NCBI GenBank assembly: GCA_037383745.1
Contig: JARROQ010000002.1
Span: 1 to 64,000, forward strand
From: BN30871 sp037383745
GTDB taxonomy: Bacteria > Campylobacterota > Campylobacteria > Campylobacterales > Sulfurovaceae
DNA length: 64,000 bases
Direction: 5' to 3'
Shown here: positions 22,002 to 30,519 of the stretch, in pieces
Layout of the letters: every line of letters begins with the position of its first letter
How positions within the stretch are numbered: the first letter of the stretch is position 1
Notes under the pieces: generated by a model
The model's database searches: none
What the model was told of the DNA's origin: nothing
The model's input: the letters and a program-made list of their open reading frames with translations, nothing else
Translations under genes and position numbers: made by a program

Positions 22002-22100
22002 TGCTGCTATAAGTTTTCTTCCGTTCTTTGTCTTCATTCTTATTCTAAAGCCGTGTGTTCTCTTGCGTGGAGTATTGTGTGGCTGGTATGTTCTTTTCAT
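21990..22100 (-). CDS. rpmH: Ribosomal protein L34, C-terminally truncated by the junction with rnpA
   Basis: The start MKRTYQPHNTPRKRTHGFRI and following MKTKNGRKLIAARRA are unmistakable L34. The normal protein is 44-45 residues and goes on with a basic KGRKRLAV-like tail. Here a TAA comes directly after ARRA, giving 36 residues. The stop is formed where the gene meets rnpA sequence at the shared AGAAGAGCA. The gene order rpmH-rnpA-(yidD)-yidC-jag-mnmE is the classical one near the origin in many bacteria. Confidence 0.88.
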   Translation of the reverse strand: MKRTYQPHNTPRKRTHGFRIRMKTKNGRKLIAARRA

Positions 22101-22226
22101 AATACTTGTCCTTAAATGTATAAATAACCAAAATGGTTTACTAAGACGCGATTTTACCGTAAATAGCCTTTGAAAAGTTTTAAACCAAAAGTGGAGTATA
22201 AGCGTTATATTGGTAAAAAACCGTGT

Positions 22227-22232
22227 TATAAT
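22227..22232 (+). promoter_or_regulatory. Candidate -10 box for nspC; transcript may be leaderless
   Basis: TATAAT ends only 7 bp before the ATG at 22240, so transcription would begin at or next to the start codon. There is no Shine-Dalgarno sequence between the two (ATTACTTCC). Confidence 0.45.
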
Positions 22233-22239
22233 TACTTCC

Positions 22240-23382
22240 ATGAAAACGACAACAGAGACAAACATACCCTCGCCATGCTGGCTTTTAGATGAAAAAGCAC
22301 TTAGAAAGAACCTTAAAATACTCAAACAGATCAAAGATGAGAGTGGTGCAAAGATACTTTTAGCACTCAAAGGATTTGCTCTTTGGAAGAGTTTTGATAT
22401 CATCAGAGAAACACTTGATGGATGCTGTGCAAGCGGACTTAATGAAGCCAAATTGGCACATGAAGAGTTTCAAAAAGAGGTCCATACCTACTCGCCGGCC
22501 TTTAAGGAGAGTGAGATCGACACCGTTGCAAGCATATCGCACCATCTTGTTTTTAATTCGCCCAATCAATTTCATAGATTTTACAAAAGAGTAAAAGAGA
22601 TTAACCCCGATATCTCATTGGGCTTGCGAGTTAACCCTGAGTACTCTCAAGCGCCTAAAGAGATATACAACCCGTGTGGTCTCTATTCACGTCTAGGAAC
22701 AACACTGGAAAATTTTGATCCAAGCATACTCCAAGCGTGTGATGGGCTCCATTTTCATGCACTTTGTGAGCAAGATTGTGATGCACTTGAAGGTGTTCTA
22801 GAAAATTTTGAGGCAAAATTTGGCGATGCTATAAAGAAGTTAAAATGGGTTAATTTTGGTGGCGGACACCACATAACAAGAGCCGGTTATGATAGAGAAA
22901 AACTTATAGCACTCATCAAAGATTTTAAAAAAAGATATAACAACATCGAGGTCTACCTGGAGCCCGGCGAGGCTGTCGCTTGGCAGTGTGGCGACCTCCA
23001 TACAACAGTGTTGGATATCGTCCACAACGGAATCGATATCGCAATCGTTGATAGCTCTGCCGAAGCACATATGCCCGATACCATTATCATGCCTTACCGT
23101 GCCGATGTAGAGGGTGCAGATGAAGCAAACAAGAAACGATATACTTATAGACTCGCCGGCAATACATGCCTTGCCGGGGATATCATGGGAGATTATAGTT
23201 TTGATGAAAAACTACATATCGGCGATACGATTATCTTCAAAGACCAGATGCACTACACTATGGTCAAAGCAACCACCTTTAACGGAATCAATCTTCCCGC
23301 AATTGCCATAAAAAGAGAAAACGGAAGCATCGAGGTGCTCAAAACATTTGGCTATGAAGAGTTTAAGGGACGGCTGAGCTAA
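22240..23382 (+). CDS. nspC: Carboxynorspermidine decarboxylase
   Basis: The ATG at 22240 (MKTTTETNIPSPCWLLDEKALRKNL) fits the family start; an upstream TTG would add ten residues. NspC is a PLP-dependent alanine-racemase-fold decarboxylase that makes norspermidine or spermidine from the carboxy form, the route used by most Campylobacterota. The PLP lysine is in ILLALKGFALWKSF (about residue 40), the PLP phosphate loop in WVNFGGGHHITR, and the substrate loop in YLEPGEAVAW. Near the C-terminus NTCLAGDIMGDY and MHYTMVKATTFNG match the family. The 3' end overlaps tamB on the opposite strand by 4 bp. Confidence 0.93.
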   Translation: MKTTTETNIPSPCWLLDEKALRKNLKILKQIKDESGAKILLALKGFALWKSFDIIRETLDGCCASGLNEAKLAHEEFQKEVHTYSPAFKESEIDTVASISHHLVFNSPNQFHRFYKRVKEINPDISLGLRVNPEYSQAPKEIYNPCGLYSRLGTTLENFDPSILQACDGLHFHALCEQDCDALEGVLENFEAKFGDAIKKLKWVNFGGGHHITRAGYDREKLIALIKDFKKRYNNIEVYLEPGEAVAWQCGDLHTTVLDIVHNGIDIAIVDSSAEAHMPDTIIMPYRADVEGADEANKKRYTYRLAGNTCLAGDIMGDYSFDEKLHIGDTIIFKDQMHYTMVKATTFNGINLPAIAIKRENGSIEVLKTFGYEEFKGRLS

Positions 23383-25316
23383 TCTTTTTTTCTATAGAGT
23401 ATATCTCCCATATCTTCAAACTCTTTTTTATAGTAGATATCAATGGCAGTCGAATCAGGACTCACTGTCAATACCTCCTCAACTGTTCTGCTTTGATTGT
23501 ATTTTACCTTGACTTTTGATACCTCTTCATTGACATAAATAATCGTAACTTTGTCGGATATTTTTTTACCGACCTCTAGCGTATCTGCGCCTAAAACAAG
23601 GTGATCGACCTTGATACCTGCATCACTGAGTGCAGATTTTGCAATGGCACCTCCTATCATCTTCATCATCTCTGTACCGCTATGCGTCCCCGCAGCGTCT
23701 TGGGAGCCAAAAAGCAAAACAGCGAGTATCTGCTGTTGTGAAAGCTTTGGTCTTGAAGAGAATGTGATGTTTGGCGCGCTTGGAGTGCCGGAGACAAAGA
23801 CCGTTATCTTGTAGGCAGATGATTTATAATCAGCACTGATATCCAAAAGAGGTTTATTGTACTCACCTACAAAATATATGTGGCTCTCTTTGAGTATAAA
23901 TTTTTTCCCTTGAAATTGATAGCTGCTGCCTTTGGGGATGGTCATCATGCCTGTGACAAGCGGATTGGCATTTTCAGGCTTATTGATACTCACATTTCCC
24001 GTTGCGATAATATCGGCATTTTTCTGCTTGTAGATGATAGGTTTTTTTGCCTCTATCTTAATATTGGTGCTCAAATTTTTTACAAAAGTAGAGGGCTCTT
24101 TGTAGTGGATATCTTGAATGATGACAATGTCACTATCTGAGGGAAATGTCTTTTGCTCTAAAGAGTACTTCAGCTCGCCACCCAAGATATCTACAGAACC
24201 TGATATGTCTGTCTTTTTTCCATCTAGCTTAGCGATAAGATCAATCTTTGCACTCAGATCGGCAAATTTATTCTCAAGATGAAATGCATCGGCATTGAGC
24301 CTAAAACTACCCTTTTGCGAAGTAGCATCATAGCTCCCTTGCGTTAAAGCCTGATCATTAATCCAAAGCTCTTTGAGTATATATTGATCACCTTTTATAT
24401 CAAAATAGGAAGGTTTTTTGGCAAAAATTGGTATATCTTTATAGCTCAAGCTATATGCAGGTATCACAAAGCTGCCCTCGCCTTTTTGAACAATTTGAAA
24501 TGTTATATCTTTGATCTCTTTTTGATCTATCTTTTTATCACCTATCTTAAGACTCTTTGAGCTTATCTGCAAACTCTTTTTGCCCTCTTTGTCACTCCTC
24601 ATTTGAAGATTAAAAGCTCCGTCTATATTGAGATTGGCTATAGGTTTTCCCTCGATCTTTATCTTACCCTGAAGTGCTGCATCGCTATAGATGAGATCTG
24701 CAAAGAGAGCTTTTGATTGCAATCCGACATCCCACCCCTTATCTTTTCGTTTCACTTGCAATGTGGCATTATCAAGCAGACTCCAATTGACTGTGCTATC
24801 ATAGTTTTTAAGAAGAGTATTTTGAGGGATCTTAAGTTTAGCATCACTACTCAAACTATCATTGAGCGCTATCTTGGCATCGATATTTGCTATATTTGAT
24901 CGTATTTTTGCATTGATCTTACTTTTAGAAAATTTTCTAAGATTGAGTGGCGCATCAAGCTTGATATCAGCAGTGGCACTTTGGAATGCTTTGGGGAGCT
25001 TCGCATACGAAGAGAGTGGTATGGGTGCTTTTGAATAGAGCTCGAAATGAGCCTCTTTATACGCTTTGCTTGTAAAGCTGCCTGTAAAGAGCTTTGAGGT
25101 GATATTTGCATCTAAAGTATGAGCATCCCCTTGATAATGTATCTGCGTTGCTTCAAACACTCTCTTAGATATTTCTCCAAAAGTCACTATCTTTTCAGGT
25201 ACTAATTCCCCCTGAAACTCTAACTTCAGTGACGGCAAACCGGTTGGAATCAAATTATGTGTTGGGCAACGTAGCGAGGTCGAGGCACTGGTGCGGGCGA
25301 TGGCCGAGGCGGACAC
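23379..25316 (-). pseudogene. tamB: tamB, C-terminal part (separated from its N-terminus by foreign DNA)
   Basis: This is the long beta-helical part and the DUF490 C-terminus of TamB, the inner-membrane partner of TamA that forms a hydrophobic groove across the periplasm for outer-membrane assembly and lipid transport. The genuine sequence begins around GLPSLKLEFQGELVPEKIVTFGE. It carries repeated beta strands and ends with SSRPKLSQQQILAVLLFGS, VGKKISDKVTIIYVNEEVSKVKVKYN, the conserved DUF490 signature. The first ~25 codons (MSASAIARTSASTS...) are read from the reverse strand of a GC-rich insert and are not TamB. Joined to the piece at 25348-25991 it gives ~830 residues. Confidence 0.85.
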
Positions 25317-25347
25317 CTTCCCGGATTATATCGCCATCGATGGAGCT
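25231..25347 (+). other. GC-rich foreign segment encoding a piece of FMN-type glutamate synthase
   Basis: Read on the plus strand in the frame beginning at 25234, this piece encodes GKPVGIKLCVGQ, EVEALVRAMAEAD, TFPDYIAIDGA. That is the flavin/2-oxoglutarate-site region of the FMN-binding (ferredoxin-type) glutamate synthase domain, in which GGTGAA would follow. Its GC content is near 60% against about 36% around it, and it splits the minus-strand tamB. It carries no mobile-element ends. A chimeric join in the assembly or amplification is the simplest explanation. Confidence 0.7.
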
Positions 25348-25991
25348 TGAAGCGGAATGTTGTATCTATCAAAAAGGGCCTGTTTTGGATATATTTTGCC
25401 AAATCCGGCAAGCATATATCTCTCATCTTTTTGAGCACTATATGCAAGCGTGCCAAAATTAGTCACTATATTTATCTTAGGGTCTCCCTCTATAAGTTTA
25501 AGCTCCTTGATTGAAAAAATAGATTGCTTGATAGTAAGCTTCATCGCATCGATAGAGATATCCTGCGTAAGCTTATGAGGCAAAAAGGTTATGTTGGATT
25601 TTTTGATTGCGATGTCAAGATCGATGCGCTCTGTGCTTGAACTGTTTTGCTCATCACTTTGAAACTCACTCGCAAATTTGTTGACAACATCGATAGCAAC
25701 ATCTTCGACATCAAGCGTATCTAAAAATATCTGACCTTGTAAGATTGCCCAGGGGCTCCAAGAGAGTGTTGCGCTTTTTGCTAAAGGCACATTTTTATAT
25801 CGTATGTCGCTTATATGCAAATCCTGTATCAAATTACCTTCGATGCTTTTGTAGGTGATGTTGTATCTTGGAGCATATTTATCTACAACTATCTTCACAA
25901 TAGGCGCACTATTTGCGAAAAACAGAACTACCGAGATAATCATACTTATGACAGTAAAAATGATAGCGCTTCTAAAAAGTATCTTTCTCAA
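25326..25991 (-). pseudogene. tamB: tamB, N-terminal part
   Basis: The frame starts with a membrane anchor (ILFRSAIIFTVISMIISVVLFFANSAP) and then the first beta-helical repeats typical of TamB (GNLIQDLHISDIRYKN, ATLSWSPWAILQGQIFLDTLDVEDVAIDVV). Genuine sequence ends at YNIPLQA (25348); the last residues PSMAI are read from the foreign insert. It overlaps tamA by 4 bp, the usual tamA-tamB coupling. As written the anchor piece is cut off from the rest, so no working TamB would be made. Confidence 0.85.
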
Positions 25992-27739
25992 AATGACTGT
26001 CCTATCTGAAATTGAATCCCCTGCTGAGAAGGATCATCAGCATTGAATGCCACATCAACTTTAAGCGGACCGATAGGGGTCACATATCGTACACCAACAC
26101 CAACGGCTGTGATAATCTCTCCATCATAAGAGTGCTTTTCTCGCGAGAGCATTGTGTTATCTGAAAAAAGCGCACCCCTCCAAGAGCCATAAAGCGGAAA
26201 ATCCATTTCAAATGAAAGGTTGGCATAACTAAATGCTCCATCAACCATATAATCACTGCTTGAAGTTATGACGCCGAGCTCATTAAAACCATAAGCTCTA
26301 TTGGTAAAAGAGCCACCGGCAAAGAAGAGCTTTGACTCAGGTACGCCATTTCTGGAATCTTCGATAGCACCCATCTTTCCAACAACAGCAAAGGTGATAT
26401 CTTTGATGGAGTAGATAGCCCTTGCTTCAAGGAGCGTTTTAAGATAGTTGCTCGCATCGCCGTTATAAGGCAAACCATACTCTACATAGGCACTAAGATA
26501 GTAACCGTTTTTAGGATCAAGCTTATCATCTCTTGCATCATAAACAAACTTCAAATAGGGATACAAAAGATTGAAACTCCCCTCATCCAAAGGATAAATC
26601 GGCGCATGCGAAGCATCATAATTATTGAGATAAGATATATCTATATTTTCAGCCCCTATACCCATCACTGCTTCAGCCCTTTTGTAGAGGTATGCCATGT
26701 AGAGTTTTGCGTAACTCTTCTTCTCTTTAAAAGCAGGATACTCAAGATTTGAATATCCAACTTTGGCTCCAAGGTCAAAGTAATATTTAGAAAAATGTAA
26801 AAATGCGGGTTTGAAAAACTCTACTTCGGCAAACTGCTCAAGCTCGGAGTAGCTTGTTGTGAGTGTAAGTTTTTGAGCATTGCCGTAAAAATTTCTCTTC
26901 ACGAGTTGCGCTTGTGCTTTTGGCCCCAAATAGGAATCATACCCGACACCCCCTCTAAAATAGTACGGTTTGGTCGTTTCGCTTACTTTTATATCGAGTG
27001 GAACCTGATTGAAGAGTTTACGATTAACATTGATAACGACACTATCAAATACATCAAGCTCTCCGATTCTATCATAGGTTGAACGCACTTTTTTTGCCGA
27101 GAACCTACTCCCTTTTATTGCTATGATTCTAGAGAGTACAACATCTCTATCAACACTTTTAAGTCCCTCTATATAGGCATCCTCAAAACTACAAACATCT
27201 CCTTTTTGTATAAAATAGAGAAGATCAACACTATGACGCTCTAGATTCACATAGGCCTTATTGTCAAACTTGTAGCTACAATAACCGCTATCTAAAAGAG
27301 CTTTGATGATATCGTTTTTCGTCTCTATAAAATCTTCGGCCTTAAATATCTGCTGCTTTTTAAATCTTAGTATCGGAGTGATGTTATAATCCGATGTGAT
27401 GTTGATACTGTGTATCGTAAATGCCTCATTCTCTTGTATGGTAATTTTGACGACATCTTCAAGCTCTTTGACCTCAAAATCCGCATTATAAAATCCGACT
27501 GAGTTAAAAAAACTTCGTAAAGACTCTTCGATACCGGGAATCAACTTTACATTGATACGAGGCTCTTTATCACTCCAAAAAAAGAGAAAACTTTTTTTCT
27601 TTGCCTCGAGTGCCTCTTCGATATCTGCTTTAGTTATCTGAACATTGCCTTCGATCTGCAACAATTTTGTCTCATCTACAAGTTCTTCATCTGCAAACGA
27701 GAGTGAGAACAGTAAAAAAAGTGAGAGTAAAAATCTCAT
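25988..27739 (-). CDS. tamA: Outer-membrane assembly factor TamA (Omp85/BamA superfamily)
   Basis: This 583-residue protein has a signal peptide (MRFLLSLFLLFSLSFA). Periplasmic POTRA-like domains occupy about residues 30-260 (VQITKADIEEALEAKK; YNADFEVKELEDVVKITIQENEAFTIHSI; GDVCSFEDAYIEGLKSVDRDVV). A 16-strand barrel follows, starting near YYFRGGVGYDSYLGPKA and ending in IQFQIGQSF with a C-terminal phenylalanine. It works with TamB, encoded directly downstream with a 4 bp overlap, to insert or fold outer-membrane proteins. The RGxxVxG-like loop is represented by NRAYGFNELG. It is whole, unlike its partner gene. Confidence 0.9.
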   Translation of the reverse strand: MRFLLSLFLLFSLSFADEELVDETKLLQIEGNVQITKADIEEALEAKKKSFLFFWSDKEPRINVKLIPGIEESLRSFFNSVGFYNADFEVKELEDVVKITIQENEAFTIHSINITSDYNITPILRFKKQQIFKAEDFIETKNDIIKALLDSGYCSYKFDNKAYVNLERHSVDLLYFIQKGDVCSFEDAYIEGLKSVDRDVVLSRIIAIKGSRFSAKKVRSTYDRIGELDVFDSVVINVNRKLFNQVPLDIKVSETTKPYYFRGGVGYDSYLGPKAQAQLVKRNFYGNAQKLTLTTSYSELEQFAEVEFFKPAFLHFSKYYFDLGAKVGYSNLEYPAFKEKKSYAKLYMAYLYKRAEAVMGIGAENIDISYLNNYDASHAPIYPLDEGSFNLLYPYLKFVYDARDDKLDPKNGYYLSAYVEYGLPYNGDASNYLKTLLEARAIYSIKDITFAVVGKMGAIEDSRNGVPESKLFFAGGSFTNRAYGFNELGVITSSSDYMVDGAFSYANLSFEMDFPLYGSWRGALFSDNTMLSREKHSYDGEIITAVGVGVRYVTPIGPLKVDVAFNADDPSQQGIQFQIGQSF

Positions 27740-27748
27740 TACATATCC

Positions 27749-28324
27749 CTAATCTAAAGATACTATCGAATCACTTGCCCATTTTGCAAGATCAATATCG
27801 TGTGTTATCAACAAGATACCGACACCTTTTAACCTTTTTACAAGAAGTTTCATCACATCAAGCTGGATGAGATTATCAAGTGCACTTGTCGGCTCATCAC
27901 AAAGCATCAAATCAGGCTTCATGAGAATAGCACGCAAGATACTACAGCGTTGCAACTGTCCACCTGAGAGCTCATGAGGCAACTTCTCTAAAAGCTGAGC
28001 CTCGATGCCAACCTCACTACAAAGCAGATCAAGCTCTTTGATGGGCGCTACCTCTTTGATCTGTCGTATGATCGAATAACTTGGATGAAAAGAGCTATAT
28101 GGATCTTGAAAGATCCAACCGATTTTTCCTCTGTTTACCTGCCCTTTTTTGGGAGTTAAGTTCCCGGCAATGATCTCAAAAAGTGTTGATTTACCACTAC
28201 CGCTTCTCCCGACAACGCTCTTAATCTCACCTCTTTTAAGACTCAATGAGAAGTTGTCAAATATAACACTCTCTTTTGTATATCCAAAAGAGAGATCACA
28301 AATATCTAAAACTATATCTTGCAT
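27749..28324 (-). CDS. ABC transporter ATP-binding protein (peptide/nickel type)
   Basis: This compact 191-residue ATPase has all the motifs: Walker A GRSGSGKST (about residues 39-47), Q-loop in IFQDPYSSFHPSYS, signature LSGGQLQR, Walker B LMLCDEPTSALD and the H-loop in ITHDIDLA. The FQDPYSSFHP sequence is typical of the Dpp/Opp/Nik class. It lacks the C-terminal oligopeptide domain of those proteins, and no permease or second ATPase lies beside it, so the substrate cannot be told. It sits 10 bp upstream of tamA in the same direction. Confidence 0.85.
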   Translation of the reverse strand: MQDIVLDICDLSFGYTKESVIFDNFSLSLKRGEIKSVVGRSGSGKSTLFEIIAGNLTPKKGQVNRGKIGWIFQDPYSSFHPSYSIIRQIKEVAPIKELDLLCSEVGIEAQLLEKLPHELSGGQLQRCSILRAILMKPDLMLCDEPTSALDNLIQLDVMKLLVKRLKGVGILLITHDIDLAKWASDSIVSLD

Positions 28325-28370
28325 CCTATCTCCTTTGGCATTATACTAAAAGGGTGTGTCATAAATGTGG

Positions 28371-29606
28371 TTATTCTCTTATCTGACCCACTCCATATAT
28401 CTTATACTTATAGGTTGTTAGCTCATTGATTCCCATAGGCCCTCTCGCATGCAGTTTATTGGTCGAGATACCGACTTCTGCTCCAAAACCAAATACACCA
28501 CCATCCGTAAAACGTGTACTTGCATTGACATAAACACAAGAGGCATCCACTTGATCCAAAAAGTACTCTGAAGCAGTATAGTTTTCGGTAATAATTGCCT
28601 CAGAGTGCGATGAGCCAAATCTTCGTATATGCCCAATCGCTTCCTCTATACCTTCTACAACTTTGATATTAAGCATGTTGGCTAGATATTCGGTATCAAA
28701 ATCCTTTTCACTTGCGAGTTCAATAGCGATGATAGCGCATGCTTTTGCATCTCCTTTGAGTTCTGTTTTATGCTCCAAAAACTCTCTATGCAGTTTTGGC
28801 AATATCTCACCCGCTATCGCACTATCGACGATAAGTGTCTCCATCGCGTTACAAACACCCGGTCTTTGACATTTTGCATTAAGCGCAATCGCGATGGCTT
28901 TTTCTTGGTCGGCATCTTTGTGGATATAGGTGTGACAAAGCCCTTTATCGTGCTTCACGACAGGGATAGAAGAGTTTTTTGATATATGACGAATCAACGC
29001 CTCACCACCTCTAGGGACTATCAGATCGACATACTCATCCATGGTTATCAATCTATCAACGCCGTCTCTTGAACTATCAGGAAGCAAAGAGATGATAAAT
29101 TTTGGCAATCCATTAGCTTCTAAAACTTCCTGCAATACATCTGCTATCGCACGATTTGAGTTAAGTGCCTCTTTGCCACCTTTGAGGATAGCAACATTGC
29201 CGCTTTTAAAACAAAGCGCACCCACATCAGATGTTACATTGGGACGAGATTCATAGATAACTGCAACTACACCGATAGGCACAGAAACCTTCTCTATGCG
29301 TAGATTATCTTCATTGATCCACCCCTCAAGTACTCTGCCTACAGGCTCTTTAAGCTGCGCTATCTCTCTGAGAGAAGTAGCCATCGCTGCAACTCTTTTT
29401 TCATCAAGAAGTAATCGCTCGAGCATCGCACTACTTAACTCCATGCTCTTCGCCTGCTCAAGATCTTTCTTGTTTGCCGCTATAATCTTTTGACTATTTT
29501 GGATCAACGCATCTGCCATTTGAACCAATATATCACTCTTTCTTTTTGAGGTCATTGTCGCTATGATGGATGAGCATCGCTTTGCCTCTGTTAAAAACTT
29601 TACCAT
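28371..29606 (-). CDS. proA: Glutamate-5-semialdehyde dehydrogenase (gamma-glutamyl phosphate reductase)
   Basis: This 411-residue, full-length enzyme carries out the second step of proline synthesis, reducing gamma-glutamyl phosphate with NADPH. Motifs are VIYESRPNVTSDVGALC and SGNVAILKGGKEALNSN for the nucleotide fold, the catalytic cysteine in KCQRPGVCNAMETL (about residue 255), and RFTDGGVFGFGAEVGIST near the C-terminus. proB is not in the window. It lies 17 bp after gpsA in a run of minus-strand genes beginning with gatB. Confidence 0.96.
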   Translation of the reverse strand: MVKFLTEAKRCSSIIATMTSKRKSDILVQMADALIQNSQKIIAANKKDLEQAKSMELSSAMLERLLLDEKRVAAMATSLREIAQLKEPVGRVLEGWINEDNLRIEKVSVPIGVVAVIYESRPNVTSDVGALCFKSGNVAILKGGKEALNSNRAIADVLQEVLEANGLPKFIISLLPDSSRDGVDRLITMDEYVDLIVPRGGEALIRHISKNSSIPVVKHDKGLCHTYIHKDADQEKAIAIALNAKCQRPGVCNAMETLIVDSAIAGEILPKLHREFLEHKTELKGDAKACAIIAIELASEKDFDTEYLANMLNIKVVEGIEEAIGHIRRFGSSHSEAIITENYTASEYFLDQVDASCVYVNASTRFTDGGVFGFGAEVGISTNKLHARGPMGINELTTYKYKIYGVGQIRE

Positions 29607-29622
29607 AAATATATCCTTGACT

Positions 29623-30519
29623 TTATTGGCGTGGTAATAATAGATCTTTTACACTACTGTGCGGATCTTTTTCTTCGTATATCATACTATAAACCTCTTT
29701 TGCAATCGGTAAATATATCCCTTTTTTCTCCGAGATATCAAAAAGCGCTTGTGCCGTTGCAACGCCCTCTGCAACCTCTCCAAGCTCCAAGAGTATCGCT
29801 TCGATACTCTTTTTTTGCGCCAAACCTATACCCACTCTATAGTTTCTTGAGAGCTTTGAGCTTGCAGTTAAAAAGAGGTCGCCCGCCCCGCCGAGTGAGA
29901 GAAAAGTATCTTTTTTTGCACCGAATGCCTCTCCAAAACGGCTCATCTCAACAAGCCCTCTAGCCAAAAGTGCTGCTCTAGCGTTATTGCCAAGCCCTAA
30001 CCCGTCACATACTCCACCGGCGATCGCTATAACATTCTTATAGGCTCCCGCTACCTCTTCGCCTGTGACATCTGCACTTACATATCCTTTAATAAACTCA
30101 GGCATAGCATCAACAAACTTCTGTGCAAGTGCTTCATCTACTGCACTGACAACCAAGGCGGTAGGAAGAGACTGTTGTACTTCATAAGCAAATGAGGGGC
30201 CTGAGAGAAAAGCGAGTCGCTCTTTTGGAATAAATGCCTCATAGACCTCATTTAAAAAAGAGCCGCTTTGCACCTCTATCCCTTTAGCGGCAACCAAGAT
30301 TGATTGCCCCTTGTCTTCAAAATGCGTGCTCATCCACTCTCTGACAAACTGTGCCGGAATTGCCATAATGATATAGGGATACTCTAGCGCCTCTTTGATT
30401 GATACAAAATTTTCGATATCTTTTTTACTTCTTGAGGTTATCACGACCTCATTATTTTGATTAAAAGCATGATAGAGCGCTTGTCCCCATTTTCCGGCAC
30501 CAATGATTGCTATCTTCAT
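29623..30519 (-). CDS. gpsA: Glycerol-3-phosphate dehydrogenase [NAD(P)+]
   Basis: This 298-residue cytoplasmic enzyme makes sn-glycerol-3-phosphate for phospholipid synthesis. It has the N-terminal Rossmann motif IGAGKWGQALYHAF, the conserved KGIEVQSGSFLNEV and FLSGPSFAYEV (about residues 100-140), and in the helical substrate domain the catalytic lysine in GAYKNVIAIAGGVCDGLGLGNNARAAL. GGAGDLFLTASS follows. It overlaps the channel gene upstream by 4 bp. Confidence 0.96.
   Translation of the reverse strand: MKIAIIGAGKWGQALYHAFNQNNEVVITSRSKKDIENFVSIKEALEYPYIIMAIPAQFVREWMSTHFEDKGQSILVAAKGIEVQSGSFLNEVYEAFIPKERLAFLSGPSFAYEVQQSLPTALVVSAVDEALAQKFVDAMPEFIKGYVSADVTGEEVAGAYKNVIAIAGGVCDGLGLGNNARAALLARGLVEMSRFGEAFGAKKDTFLSLGGAGDLFLTASSKLSRNYRVGIGLAQKKSIEAILLELGEVAEGVATAQALFDISEKKGIYLPIAKEVYSMIYEEKDPHSSVKDLLLPRQ

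Noticed and set aside
23379..25316. Start codon and N-terminal residues of the downstream tamB frame
   Set aside because: The first ~25 codons come from the reverse strand of the GC-rich foreign piece; they are not part of a real protein.
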